A stretch of DNA of 50,255 nt from Giesbergeria sp. (GTDB lineage Bacteria; Pseudomonadota; Gammaproteobacteria; Burkholderiales; Burkholderiaceae_C), in contig NZ_JAQUCA010000022.1 of NCBI RefSeq assembly GCF_028686475.1, positions 1 through 50,255 of the forward strand, written 5' to 3'. Below are positions 18,345 through 27,942 of the stretch, piece after piece (the stretch's first letter is position 1; each line of letters opens with the position of its first letter). Below the pieces are notes generated by a model. It had not been told where the DNA came from, did not search any database, and worked only from the letters and a program-made list of their open reading frames with translations. The translations under genes and the position numbers were made by a program.

Positions 18345-18596
18345 GGGGGGCTCCTTGGGGGATTCAGTCGGCCACCCAAGCGCATGAAAGTGCGGTTTGT
18401 GGGCCGGGACGGTTGAAATAATTGCCCTGAAACACATTCAGGGAAACCGCAAATTATCGCAGGCTTGCGCCGGTCAAGCAATGATGCCACGGTTTTTGGT
18501 GGCCCCTCGTGCCAAAAAAATTGTGGATAACCTTGGGATAAGCTAAAATAAGTAGCCCAGTTTGTTCCTCTTATCCACAAAAAAAATGGCCCCGAC
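18345..18596. promoter_or_regulatory. rpmH-dnaA intergenic region with DnaA boxes (possible oriC or dnaA control region)
   Basis: Two perfect DnaA boxes are present in opposite orientation: TGTGGATAA at 18522-18530 and TTATCCACA at 18571-18579. A weaker one (TTGGGATAA) lies at 18533-18541. The second ends 17 bases before the dnaA start. In many bacteria this gap holds the chromosome origin or the site of dnaA autoregulation. Only a short AT-rich stretch is seen (around 18500-18590), and two to three boxes are few for a full origin, so origin function is possible but not shown. Confidence 0.65.
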
Positions 18597-20039
18597 ATGA
18601 CCGAGGAACCCCACCGCAACACCGCCCGGCCCACCCCTGCCGATGCCGGTCAGGCGCTGTGGCAGACCTGCCTAGAACAGCTGGCGCAAGATTTGCCAGT
18701 GCAGCAGTTCAACACCTGGATTCGGCCCATTACGGCCCAAGTTGCCCCAGACTGCTCACGCATCACCCTGTATGTCGCCAACCGCTTCACCCTCGATTGG
18801 GTGCGCGCCCAATACGCAGGCCGCATTGCCGCCTTGTTGCAAGATTTGCAGGGCGACCAGCCCATCACCCTGGAACTCACTTTGGCGCAGCGCCCACCCC
18901 CAGTGCGCCGTGCGCTGGCACCGGCACCGGCCAGCGCGGGCTTTACCCCGTTGGATGCCGATGTGGCGCTATCGCTATCGGCCCCGCCCGCTGCCTTGGC
19001 CCCAGACAGCGCAGCCCAGCGCAACCGGCTCAATCCGGCCCTCACCTTTGACACCCTGATTGAGGGCACCGCCAACCGCATGGCGCGCGCGGCAGCGCTG
19101 CATGTGGCCAGTATGCCGGGCCAGCACTACAACCCCTTGTTTATTTACGGCGGTGTTGGTTTAGGCAAAACCCACCTCATGAATGCCGTAGGCAACCACC
19201 TGCTGGCCGAGCGCCCCCAAGCGCGCGTGCTGTATATCCACGCCGAGCAATTTGTCTCGGATGTGGTCAAAGCCTACCAACGCAAAACCTTTGACGACTT
19301 CAAAGAGCGCTACCACTCTCTGGATTTATTGTTGATTGACGATGTGCAGTTCTTTGCCAACAAAGACCGCACGCAAGAAGAATTTTTTAACGCCTTTGAG
19401 GCCCTGCTGGCAAAAAAAAGCCACATCGTCATGACCAGCGACACCTACCCCAAGGGCTTGGCCGACATCCACGCCCGGCTGGTGTCGCGCTTTGATTCTG
19501 GCCTGACGGTAGCGATGGAGCCGCCCGAGTTGGAAATGCGCGTCGCCATCCTGATCAACAAAGCGCGCGCCGAAGGCACCGAAATGGCCGAAGATGTGGC
19601 TTTCTTTGTCGCCAAGAATGTGCGCTCCAATGTGCGCGAGCTAGAGGGGGCCTTGCGTAAAGTCATGGCCTATGCACGCTTCAACCGCAAAGAAATCTCT
19701 ATCCAACTGGCACGCGAAGCGCTGCGCGACTTGCTTTCGATTCAAAACCGGCAAATCAGCGTGGACAACATCCAAAAGACCGTGGCCGACTTTTACAAAA
19801 TCAAGATGGCCGATATGTACAGCAAAAAGCGTCCGGCCAGCATTGCGCGGCCACGCCAAATTGCCATGTACTTGGCCAAAGAACTCACGCAAAAAAGCCT
19901 GCCCGAAATTGGCGAGCTGTTCGGTGGCCGTGACCACACCACCGTGTTGCACGCGGTCCGCAAAATTAGCGCCGAGCGCCAACAACTGACCGAGTTAAAT
20001 CAACAACTGCATGTGCTAGAGCAGACCCTCAAAGGTTGA
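18597..20039 (+). CDS. dnaA: Chromosomal replication initiator protein DnaA
   Basis: A 480-residue AAA+ initiator that binds DnaA boxes and opens oriC. Domain I (about residues 20-95) has the helicase-loading fold ([21 protein letters not shown]). A Pro/Ala-rich linker follows. The AAA+ domain has Walker [11 protein letters not shown] (185-194), Walker [11 protein letters not shown] and the SRFDSGL sensor segment. Domain IV ends with the DNA-binding signature [13 protein letters not shown] (near 443). Complete. The next gene downstream is antiparallel and unrelated; dnaN, usually directly after dnaA, is not in this window. Confidence 0.98.
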   Translation: MTEEPHRNTARPTPADAGQALWQTCLEQLAQDLPVQQFNTWIRPITAQVAPDCSRITLYVANRFTLDWVRAQYAGRIAALLQDLQGDQPITLELTLAQRPPPVRRALAPAPASAGFTPLDADVALSLSAPPAALAPDSAAQRNRLNPALTFDTLIEGTANRMARAAALHVASMPGQHYNPLFIYGGVGLGKTHLMNAVGNHLLAERPQARVLYIHAEQFVSDVVKAYQRKTFDDFKERYHSLDLLLIDDVQFFANKDRTQEEFFNAFEALLAKKSHIVMTSDTYPKGLADIHARLVSRFDSGLTVAMEPPELEMRVAILINKARAEGTEMAEDVAFFVAKNVRSNVRELEGALRKVMAYARFNRKEISIQLAREALRDLLSIQNRQISVDNIQKTVADFYKIKMADMYSKKRPASIARPRQIAMYLAKELTQKSLPEIGELFGGRDHTTVLHAVRKISAERQQLTELNQQLHVLEQTLKG

Positions 20040-20120
20040 TTTTGCCCAGGTGATGCGCCGAGTACGCGAGGTACTGGCGTGCAAGCCCGCCTCGCACGCC
20101 ACGACCTACGAATGGCCACA

Positions 20121-20774
20121 TTAATTGCCGGTACGTTCCCCGACAAAAATTTCTACCCGGCGGTTGCGCGCCCGGCCATCAGCACTGGCATTGCTGGCAA
20201 TCGGTTGGTAAGAGCCTTGACCTTCGGTTTGGATGCGCGCGCCACTCACGCCACGGGTGGTCAGGTAGCTGCGTGTGCTGTTGGCACGTTCCAACGACAG
20301 GGGGTTGTTGACGGCATCGCTGCCGGTGTTGTCGGTGTGGCCCACAATGCGGACATCGGTGCTTTGGTTGGCGCGCAAGCTGGCAGCAAAACGGTCTAGC
20401 ACTGGGGCAAAGTTGCCCTTGACGTTAGAGCGGCCCACATCAAAAGAGATGTCGCTGGGGATGTCCAGCTTGAGTTGGTTGTCAGCAGTTTGCGAGACAG
20501 CAATACCGGTGCCTTGCGTGGCTTGCTCCATTTCGCGCTTTTGGCGCTCCATGTTTTGCGACCAGATATAGGTACCCAAGGCACCAACGCCCGCACCAAT
20601 CACGGCACCGGTGCCCGCTTTGCCGCCGGTAGAAGAGCTAATCACGGCACCCGCCAAGGCCCCTACGCCTGCCCCGGTGGCAGTGCGCCGTTGGGTGTCT
20701 GACATGGTGACGCAGCCACTCAAAAACAAGGCGCTGATTGTGGTGCCCAAGAGAAGGTGTTGACGCAGATTCAT
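20121..20774 (-). CDS. OmpA-family lipoprotein with glycine zipper (YiaD-like)
   Basis: A 217-residue outer-membrane lipoprotein. The start ATG 20774 follows GAGAGGA and gives a signal peptide with lipobox LFLSGC (Cys about 22). Next is a glycine-zipper segment (GAGVGALAGAVISSSTGG, repeated as GAVIGAGVGALG) that may enter the membrane. The C-terminal OmpA domain binds peptidoglycan and has the usual signature (VGHTDNTGS, LSLERANSTRSYL, NRRVEIFV). Same layout as YiaD-type envelope proteins. It converges with dnaA. The frame continues upstream of the chosen start but lacks a signal there. Confidence 0.88.
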   Translation of the reverse strand: MNLRQHLLLGTTISALFLSGCVTMSDTQRRTATGAGVGALAGAVISSSTGGKAGTGAVIGAGVGALGTYIWSQNMERQKREMEQATQGTGIAVSQTADNQLKLDIPSDISFDVGRSNVKGNFAPVLDRFAASLRANQSTDVRIVGHTDNTGSDAVNNPLSLERANSTRSYLTTRGVSGARIQTEGQGSYQPIASNASADGRARNRRVEIFVGERTGN

Positions 20775-20864
20775 AAAAAAATTTCCTCTCAATTGAATTG
20801 ATAGTGTGCAACGATGGCACAAAATAGCACGGGCGCGCAAGCAGTTCAAGCACAATCGCCCCCC

Positions 20865-21998
20865 ATGACCATCGCATCCTTGCGCCTTGGCATGGCCGCT
20901 GTGGTAGCCGCCATGCTGGCCGCTTGTTCTACCACATCCCCCGAGCCGCCTTACCCAGGGCCTGCTTATGTCCCTTTGCCACCGCCCGCGCTGCTGGGCC
21001 TGCCCTCCATTACCCAATCGGCCAGCCGCTGGGTGCCCGTGCCTTGGCAAGAGTTGCCCGGCCTGAGCGAAGACGCACTGCACGAAGCTTGGAATGCTTG
21101 GGTTCGTAGTTGCGAGCGCCCACATCCGGCCTTTCAAACCCTGTGCCCACAGGTGCGCCGCCTGAGCATTGGCACACCGCAAGAGCAGCGCGCTTTTTTG
21201 TTTGAGCGTTTGCAGCCCTACCGGGTCGAAACCAACAATGGCGCTGTCGATGGCCTATTGACGGGCTATTACGAGCCAGAAATGAATGCTACGCGCTTGC
21301 CCAGCGCTGGTTACAACGTGCCACTTTACAGCCCTCCGGCCAACTTGGGCGCGCGCAAGCCGTGGTATTCGCGCCAGCAAATTGATACCCTGCCCGAAGC
21401 CCAAACCGCTTTGCAAGGCCGCGTAATTGCCTGGGTATCTGACCCGATAGAAGCGCTGGTGCTGCACATCCAAGGCTCCGGGCGCTTGCGGATTACCGAG
21501 CCAGATGGCCGGGTGCGCTTGGTACGTTTGGCTTTTGCCGGTACCAACGACCACCCCTACCGCAGCGTGGGGCGCTGGTTGCTAGACCAAGACTTGATTC
21601 GTGATGCCTCTTGGCCCGGTATCAAGGCATGGATTGCCCAAAACCCGCAGCGGGTGCAAGAAATGCTCTGGAGCAACCCGCGTTATGTGTTCTTCAAAGA
21701 GGAGCCTTTGCAGGGTTTAGACAAAGAGTTTGGCCCCAAAGGGGCGCAAGGGGTGGCTTTGACACCGGGGCGCTCGATTGCCGTGGACCGGCAAAGCATC
21801 CCCTATGGCACGCCAGTGTGGATGGCCTCCAGTGGCCCCACCGGCCACATTCAACGCTTGGTGCTGGCGCAAGACACCGGCAGCGCGATTGTCGGGGCGG
21901 TGCGTGCCGATTACTTTACCGGCTGGGGCAGCCAAGCAGGCGATATTGCTGGGCGGCTGAAGCAGAACCTGCGCCTGTGGGTGTTGTGGCCGCGCTAA
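20865..21998 (+). CDS. mltA: Membrane-bound lytic murein transglycosylase A
   Basis: A 377-residue lipoprotein enzyme that cleaves the MurNAc-GlcNAc bond of peptidoglycan, forming a 1,6-anhydro end. I start at ATG 20865, giving a short signal peptide with lipobox MLAACS. The MltA domain contains VDGLLTGYYEPEMNATR and the C-terminal 3D domain has RLVLAQDTGSAIVGAVRADYF with the conserved aspartates. Length and domain order are normal. It is divergent from the OmpA lipoprotein gene, with about 90 bases between them. A longer frame from 20814 exists but lacks a good signal start. Confidence 0.93.
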   Translation: MTIASLRLGMAAVVAAMLAACSTTSPEPPYPGPAYVPLPPPALLGLPSITQSASRWVPVPWQELPGLSEDALHEAWNAWVRSCERPHPAFQTLCPQVRRLSIGTPQEQRAFLFERLQPYRVETNNGAVDGLLTGYYEPEMNATRLPSAGYNVPLYSPPANLGARKPWYSRQQIDTLPEAQTALQGRVIAWVSDPIEALVLHIQGSGRLRITEPDGRVRLVRLAFAGTNDHPYRSVGRWLLDQDLIRDASWPGIKAWIAQNPQRVQEMLWSNPRYVFFKEEPLQGLDKEFGPKGAQGVALTPGRSIAVDRQSIPYGTPVWMASSGPTGHIQRLVLAQDTGSAIVGAVRADYFTGWGSQAGDIAGRLKQNLRLWVLWPR

Positions 21999-22006
21999 AC
22001 AGGGGC

Positions 22007-22507
22007 CTAGTGCGGCGTATAACTGCCCGCATAGGCTTCTAAGCCCAGCGCCACCACGGTAGCAATGTCTGGCCCCACCTCGGCACGAAATTCGGCTTCG
22101 GCTTGGGCGACTGCATCGTGAAACGCTTGCAACCACGCCAGCCCTGCCGGGGTAAAGCACACCTGCCGCGCGCGGGCATCGTGCGGGTCAGGGCGGCGCG
22201 TCACCAGCCCCCAAGCCGCGCATTGGTCCACCAAATCGGCCATCGCCTGCTTGCTCATGCCCGCCCGTTGGGCCAAATCGGTCAGACGCTCGCCCTGCAA
22301 AGACAGATGGCGCGTGATGTGGATATGCGCGGCACTGACTTGCTTGCGCGCGGCCAAGTTCGACAGCGCCAGCGGCACCTCGGCATCGTGTGCCATCAGT
22401 TCTAACACGCGCGCATCAAAACGGCGCAAGGCATGGCCCATCAGGCGGCCCAAGTGGGTTTGTCGCCAACCGTCGTCTGGCCGGGGAGGAGAGAAATTTT
22501 CAGGCAT
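22007..22507 (-). CDS. MarR-family transcriptional regulator
   Basis: A 166-residue winged-helix regulator. Visible elements: helical dimerisation N-terminus (GRLMGHALRRFDARVLELM), the helix-turn-helix with LTDLAQRAGMSKQAMADLVDQ, and the wing with VTRRPDPHDARARQVCFTPAG, a strong MarR signature (DxRxR). A perfect palindrome lies immediately upstream of its start (22513-22531), so it most likely represses itself. Neighbours (mltA, recA) do not suggest a target; the ligand is unknown. Convergent with mltA. Confidence 0.88.
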   Translation of the reverse strand: MPENFSPPRPDDGWRQTHLGRLMGHALRRFDARVLELMAHDAEVPLALSNLAARKQVSAAHIHITRHLSLQGERLTDLAQRAGMSKQAMADLVDQCAAWGLVTRRPDPHDARARQVCFTPAGLAWLQAFHDAVAQAEAEFRAEVGPDIATVVALGLEAYAGSYTPH

Positions 22508-22512
22508 GGATA

Positions 22513-22531
22513 TAGTCAGGCAAACTGACTA
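22513..22531. promoter_or_regulatory. Palindromic operator of the MarR regulator
   Basis: TAGTCAG-GCAAA-CTGACTA, a perfect 7-bp inverted repeat with 5-base spacer, five bases before the marR-like start codon. Size and position fit a MarR dimer site for autorepression. It also lies 116 bases upstream of recA. Confidence 0.7.
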
Positions 22532-22647
22532 AAAAAATGGTTTTTCTATTCTAAGCATCCGCTAAACTTGCGTTCAAGCCAGTCCACACTTTGTTTCCCT
22601 GGAACCCGGCTTACCAGCCAAACCTTTGATTTTTCAGGAGATAGTCC

Positions 22648-23828
<1,181 letters not shown>

Positions 23829-23829
<1 letters not shown>

Positions 23830-24281
23830 TGGCCTTGGCGCGTCCGCCTTGGTCGCTCAAAGGCCGGGCCTTGCGCTATGTAGCCGCGCGCGAACACTCG
23901 CGCGCCGAGTTGCAGCGCAAGCTGGCCCCGCATGTGCAAGAGGGCGATGACTTACCCGCGCTGCTGGACTATTTGCAGGCACAGGGCTTTATCAACGAGG
24001 AGCGGCTGATAGAGTCGGTGCTGCACCAAAAAGCCGGGCGCATGGGGGCGCTACGCCTGCGCCAACAACTGCGTGCCAAAGGTGTGGATGCCGATGCGGT
24101 GCAACAAGCCTTGGCGCAACTGCAACAAAGCCCCGAGGGCAGCGAGCAAGAGCGCGCCCAAGCCCTGTGGCAACAGCGTTTTGGCCAAGCCGCCACCGAG
24201 CCACGCGAACGCTTGCGCCAAATGCGTTTTTTAGCTGCACGCGGTTTTAGCGCCGATGTCATTTGGCGCGTGGTGCCCTAG
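23829..24281 (+). CDS. recX: Regulatory protein RecX
   Basis: A 150-residue helical repeat protein that caps or modulates RecA filaments. Family features include LRYVAAREHSRAELQRKL at the N-terminus, the DDLPALLDYLQAQGFINEERL segment and the C-terminal RMRFLAARGFS-like motif (RQMRFLAARGFSADVIWRVV). ATG 23829 overlaps the recA stop, which implies translational coupling. Length is typical. Confidence 0.95.
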
Positions 24282-24371
24282 GGCAGTTTATGCAACTTTA
24301 TGCAGCCGCCACACCCCAGACAAGCAAGGGCGGCACAATCGGCTTCCCTATAACGGTTGTTGGTGCGCGCT

Positions 24372-25787
24372 ATGTCTCTGCTGCTTTCTTCTCGCCGTGC
24401 TTGCTCTTCACCGCCCGCTAGGTTCGTACCCTTGCTGCTGGTGGCTTTGTTGAGTACGGCTTGTGCCAGTCCTGCTGGCCGCTGGCCATCATGGGCTGAT
24501 GCGCCGCCCGAGGCACAAGCGGCACAAGCAGCGCAGGCGGCCCCCGCCAGCCCCTTAGCGCTGTGGTGGCAAGATTGGAACGATGCCCCCTTGCACGCCC
24601 TGATAGAACAGGCTTTGCAGGCCAGCCCCACGGTGCGCCAAGCCCAAGCCGCACTGCGCCAAGCGCGCGCCCAAGTCCAAGTGCAAACCGCCAACTTGGC
24701 CCCTGGTGTCGATGCCAGCGCCTCGGCGCAGCGCAACCGGGCCAACCACCAGAGCAGCAACCGTTTTCAGGTGGGCTTGGATGCCAGTTGGGAGTGGGAT
24801 GTTTGGGGCCGCTTAGACGCCGGTATCGAGGCCAGCCAAGCCGATGCCCAAGCCAGCCAAGCCAGCTTGGCGCAAACCCAAGTCACGCTGGCCGCCGAGG
24901 TGGCATTGCAATACATCAGCTTGCGGAGCTTGCAAGCCCGATGGGAGATTGCCCAACGCAACTTGGCCAGCCAGCGCGAAACGTGGCAACTGACCGATTG
25001 GCGCGTGCAGGCGGGTTTAAGTACCTCCTTGGTGCTGGAGCAGGCGCGCGCCAGTATGGAGCAAACCGCAGCGCAAATCCCGCAACTGCACAGCAGCTTG
25101 GCCCAAGCAAGGCACCGTTTGGCGGTACTCACGGGTCAAGCCCCGACCGCCTTAGAGGCCCTGCTGGCCGATGCCCGCCCCGTACCACAACCCGCCGCCG
25201 ATTTGGCCGTGGCCCTGCCCGCCGAAACCCTGCGCCAGCGCCCCGATGTGCGCGCGGCCGAAGAGCGTATTCGCGCTGCTTTGGCGCGCGTAGCACAGGC
25301 CGATGCAGCGCGCTATCCCAGCTTCAGGCTAGGTGGCTCGATAGGCCTGAGCGCCCTGACTTTGGGCACGCTGGGCACCGGTGCTGCCGTGGCCAATGCG
25401 CTGCTGGCCAGTGTCTCGGTGCCCTTGTTGGATGGCGGTGCTGCCCGCGCCCAAGTGCAGGTACAAGCAGCGGCGCTAGAGCAAGCGCGCAGCGCCTACC
25501 AAGCCACCGTATTAACGGCACTGCAAGAAGTCGCAGATGCCCTTGTCGCCCTGCAAGGCGACCGCCAACGGCTAACGCACTTGCAAGCCGCTGCCCAAGC
25601 GGCAGAAAACGCCGCCTTGTTGGCACAACAACGCTACCGCAGTGGCCTGATTGATTTTCAAGCGGTGCTAGAAACCCAGCGCACGCTGCTATCCACCCAA
25701 GACAGCGTGGCCAGCACCGCCGCCAGCGTAGCCGCCGACCATGTGCGCCTGTACAAGGCGCTAGGCGGTGGCTGGATACCCGCCTAA
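24372..25787 (+). CDS. RND/MacAB-type efflux outer-membrane factor (NodT/TolC family lipoprotein)
   Basis: A 471-residue outer-membrane channel protein. The chosen ATG 24372 gives a signal peptide with lipobox LLSTAC. Two OEP repeats are seen, with the usual helical barrel stretches (LIEQALQASPTVRQAQAALRQ) and the TLRQRPDVRAAEERIRAALARVAQADAA-type segment (in short, RQRPDVRAAEERI). It forms the exit duct for the adaptor and transporter encoded downstream. A TTG at 24357 is an alternative start in the same frame. The following gene begins 59 bases later in the same direction, suggesting one operon. Confidence 0.92.
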   Translation: MSLLLSSRRACSSPPARFVPLLLVALLSTACASPAGRWPSWADAPPEAQAAQAAQAAPASPLALWWQDWNDAPLHALIEQALQASPTVRQAQAALRQARAQVQVQTANLAPGVDASASAQRNRANHQSSNRFQVGLDASWEWDVWGRLDAGIEASQADAQASQASLAQTQVTLAAEVALQYISLRSLQARWEIAQRNLASQRETWQLTDWRVQAGLSTSLVLEQARASMEQTAAQIPQLHSSLAQARHRLAVLTGQAPTALEALLADARPVPQPAADLAVALPAETLRQRPDVRAAEERIRAALARVAQADAARYPSFRLGGSIGLSALTLGTLGTGAAVANALLASVSVPLLDGGAARAQVQVQAAALEQARSAYQATVLTALQEVADALVALQGDRQRLTHLQAAAQAAENAALLAQQRYRSGLIDFQAVLETQRTLLSTQDSVASTAASVAADHVRLYKALGGGWIPA

Positions 25788-25846
25788 ACCACGCCTGAGC
25801 CTTGTTGTCTGTTTGCGCCTAGCGCCTCTTTTTTCTGAATGCTCCC

Positions 25847-27202
25847 ATGACTGCTCCTGATGCCCACACTGCCGCCACCCCTTCGGCCCCTGCGGCGGGC
25901 CTGCAAGCCCTGCTCGGCACCAACGCCAGCAGCCGCCGCTGGTGGCAACGCCCGTGGCTGTGGGCCGGTGTGGCGACGCTGGCGCTGACCGTGCCCGCTT
26001 ACCAGTACTGGCAGCAACGCCAGCAAGCCCAAGCCGCACCGCGTTTTGTGACTGAGGAAGTGCGCCGGGGCGACATCACCTTGAGCGTAGCGGCCAACGG
26101 CACCTTGCAGCCTACGCGCTCGGTCAATATCGGCAGTGAACTATCCGGCACGGTGCGCCGGGTCTTGGTGGATGTGAACGACCAAGTCAAAAAAGGCCAA
26201 TTGCTGGTGGAATTAGACACCGCCAAGCTGTCGGCGCAAGTCTTGCGCTCGCGCGCCAATTTGGCCTCGGCACACGCCCGGCAGGCCCAAGCCGCCGCCA
26301 CAGTGCAAGAGGCACGCGCCAATCTGACCCGCCTAGAAGAAGTGGCGCGCCTGTCCGGCGGCAAAGTTCCTTCCGAGGCCGAACTCGACACGGGCCGCGC
26401 CACGTTGGCCCGCGCCCAAGCCGAAGCCACCAGCGCCCGCGCCAGTGTCGAAGATGCCAAAGCGGCCCTCTCGACCGATGAAACCAATCTGGGCAAAGCC
26501 TCGATTCGCTCCCCGATTGATGGCGTGGTGCTATCGCGCACGGTCGAGCCGGGCAATGCCGTGGCCGCCTCGCTGCAAGCCGTTACCTTGATGACGCTGG
26601 CCGAAGACCTGGGCAAACTCGAATTGCAAGTGAATGTGGATGAGGCCGATGTAGGTGCCGTGCAGGTAGGCCAAAAAGCCAGTTTTACCGTCAGTGCCTA
26701 CCCCTCGCGCAAGTACCCAGCCAGCATCACCCGCGTGGCCTATGGCTCCACCAAAACCGACAACGTCGTCACCTACATCACTTGGCTGGATGTGGACAAC
26801 CAAGACCGTAGCTTGCGCCCCGGCATGACGGCCGCTGCCACCATCACCGCCACCGAACGCAACCAAGTTTTGCTCGTGCCCAATACCGCCTTGCGCTTTA
26901 CGCCGCGCAGCACCGAGAGCGCCGACAAAGCCGCTGGCAGTGGCAGCAGTGGCGGTGGTTTGGTCTCGCAGCTGATGCCGCGCCCGCCACGCGCTGCCGG
27001 ACAAGGTACACGCAAAGCCGGTGAAGCCGGTAGCAGCGTGGGCAAAATGCGCCAAATTTGGTTGCTGAAAAACGGTGCGCCTGAGGCCGTACAGGTGCGC
27101 GCTGGCATCAGCGATGGCCGCCTGACAGAAGTCAGTGCCGAGGGCCTAGAACCCGGCATGGCCGTGATTACCGACCAGCGCAGCAACAAGGCCGCGCCAT
27201 GA
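25847..27202 (+). CDS. macA: Periplasmic adaptor subunit, MacA-like (HlyD family)
   Basis: A 451-residue membrane-fusion protein that bridges the inner-membrane transporter and the outer-membrane channel. N-terminal transmembrane helix (WLWAGVATLALTVPAYQYW, about residues 40-58), then a biotinyl-lipoyl-like domain (SVNIGSELSGTVRRVLVDVND), a coiled-coil hairpin rich in Ala/Arg/Glu, and barrel domain with IRSPIDGVVLSRTVEPGN. A Ser/Gly-rich insert (about 365-395) is unusual. The stop overlaps the ATPase start by 4 nt (ATGA). Symbol given by homology to MacA; PvdR-like is an alternative. Confidence 0.88.
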   Translation: MTAPDAHTAATPSAPAAGLQALLGTNASSRRWWQRPWLWAGVATLALTVPAYQYWQQRQQAQAAPRFVTEEVRRGDITLSVAANGTLQPTRSVNIGSELSGTVRRVLVDVNDQVKKGQLLVELDTAKLSAQVLRSRANLASAHARQAQAAATVQEARANLTRLEEVARLSGGKVPSEAELDTGRATLARAQAEATSARASVEDAKAALSTDETNLGKASIRSPIDGVVLSRTVEPGNAVAASLQAVTLMTLAEDLGKLELQVNVDEADVGAVQVGQKASFTVSAYPSRKYPASITRVAYGSTKTDNVVTYITWLDVDNQDRSLRPGMTAAATITATERNQVLLVPNTALRFTPRSTESADKAAGSGSSGGGLVSQLMPRPPRAAGQGTRKAGEAGSSVGKMRQIWLLKNGAPEAVQVRAGISDGRLTEVSAEGLEPGMAVITDQRSNKAAP

Positions 27203-27942
27203 CGGCCAGCAGCAGCACCGCCCAGCCCCTGATTCAACTGCGCGGCATTACCAAGGTGTATGGCGAAGGGGCTTTGGCCTTTCAGGCGCTCAAAGGGGTA
27301 GATTTGGCGATTGCCCAAGGCGATTTTGTCGCCATCATGGGGCCGAGTGGCTCGGGCAAATCCACCGCCATGAATACTTTAGGCTGCCTAGACCGCCCCA
27401 CCAGCGGCGAGTACCTGTTTCGCGGCGAACATGTCGAAGCCCTCACGCGCGACCAGCGCGCCCTGCTGCGGCGGCAGTATTTTGGTTTTGTCTTTCAGGG
27501 CTTTAACCTGCTGGCGCGCACCTCGGCGCAAGAAAATGTTGAGTTGCCCTTGCTCTACCGGGGCGAGAAAGCCGCCCAGCGCCATACCGCCGCGCGGCAG
27601 GCCTTGGCCTCGGTGGGCTTGGCGGGTTGGGAACACCACACCCCGGCAGAACTCTCGGGCGGCCAGCAACAGCGCGTGGCGATTGCGCGCGCCATCGTGA
27701 CACAACCAGCGGTGTTGCTGGCCGATGAACCCACCGGCAACTTGGACACCCAGCGCAGCCATGAAATCATGGAATTGCTCTGGCAGCTCAACCACGCGCA
27801 GGGGATTACGGTGCTGATGGTGACGCACGAGCCGGACATGGCCGCCTATGCCCGGCGCATCGTGCATTTTGTCGATGGCTTGGTGGACAGCGACACCCCG
27901 AACCCGCACCCGGCGGGTCTTAAAAACGCGGAGGCTGGCTAA
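27199..27942 (+). CDS. macB: ABC transporter ATP-binding protein, MacB/LolD type
   Basis: A 247-residue ATPase that powers the adjacent permease. Walker A GPSGSGKST, signature LSGGQQQRVAIARAI, Walker B VLLADEPTGNLD and switch His in VTHEPDMAAYA are all intact. It corresponds to the N-terminal half of E. coli MacB, which is a single fused protein; here ATPase and permease are separate genes. ATG 27199 overlaps macA, and its stop overlaps the permease start (TAATG), so the three genes are tightly coupled. Substrate unknown. Confidence 0.9.
   Translation: MTASSSTAQPLIQLRGITKVYGEGALAFQALKGVDLAIAQGDFVAIMGPSGSGKSTAMNTLGCLDRPTSGEYLFRGEHVEALTRDQRALLRRQYFGFVFQGFNLLARTSAQENVELPLLYRGEKAAQRHTAARQALASVGLAGWEHHTPAELSGGQQQRVAIARAIVTQPAVLLADEPTGNLDTQRSHEIMELLWQLNHAQGITVLMVTHEPDMAAYARRIVHFVDGLVDSDTPNPHPAGLKNAEAG

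Noticed and set aside
22508-22647. LexA box before recA
   Set aside because: No CTGT-N8-ACAG-like sequence found in the gap; only the MarR-type palindrome is there.
24563-25654. 363-residue plus frame within the outer-membrane factor gene
   Set aside because: Arg/Gly/Pro-rich shadow in a different frame from a clear NodT-family gene.
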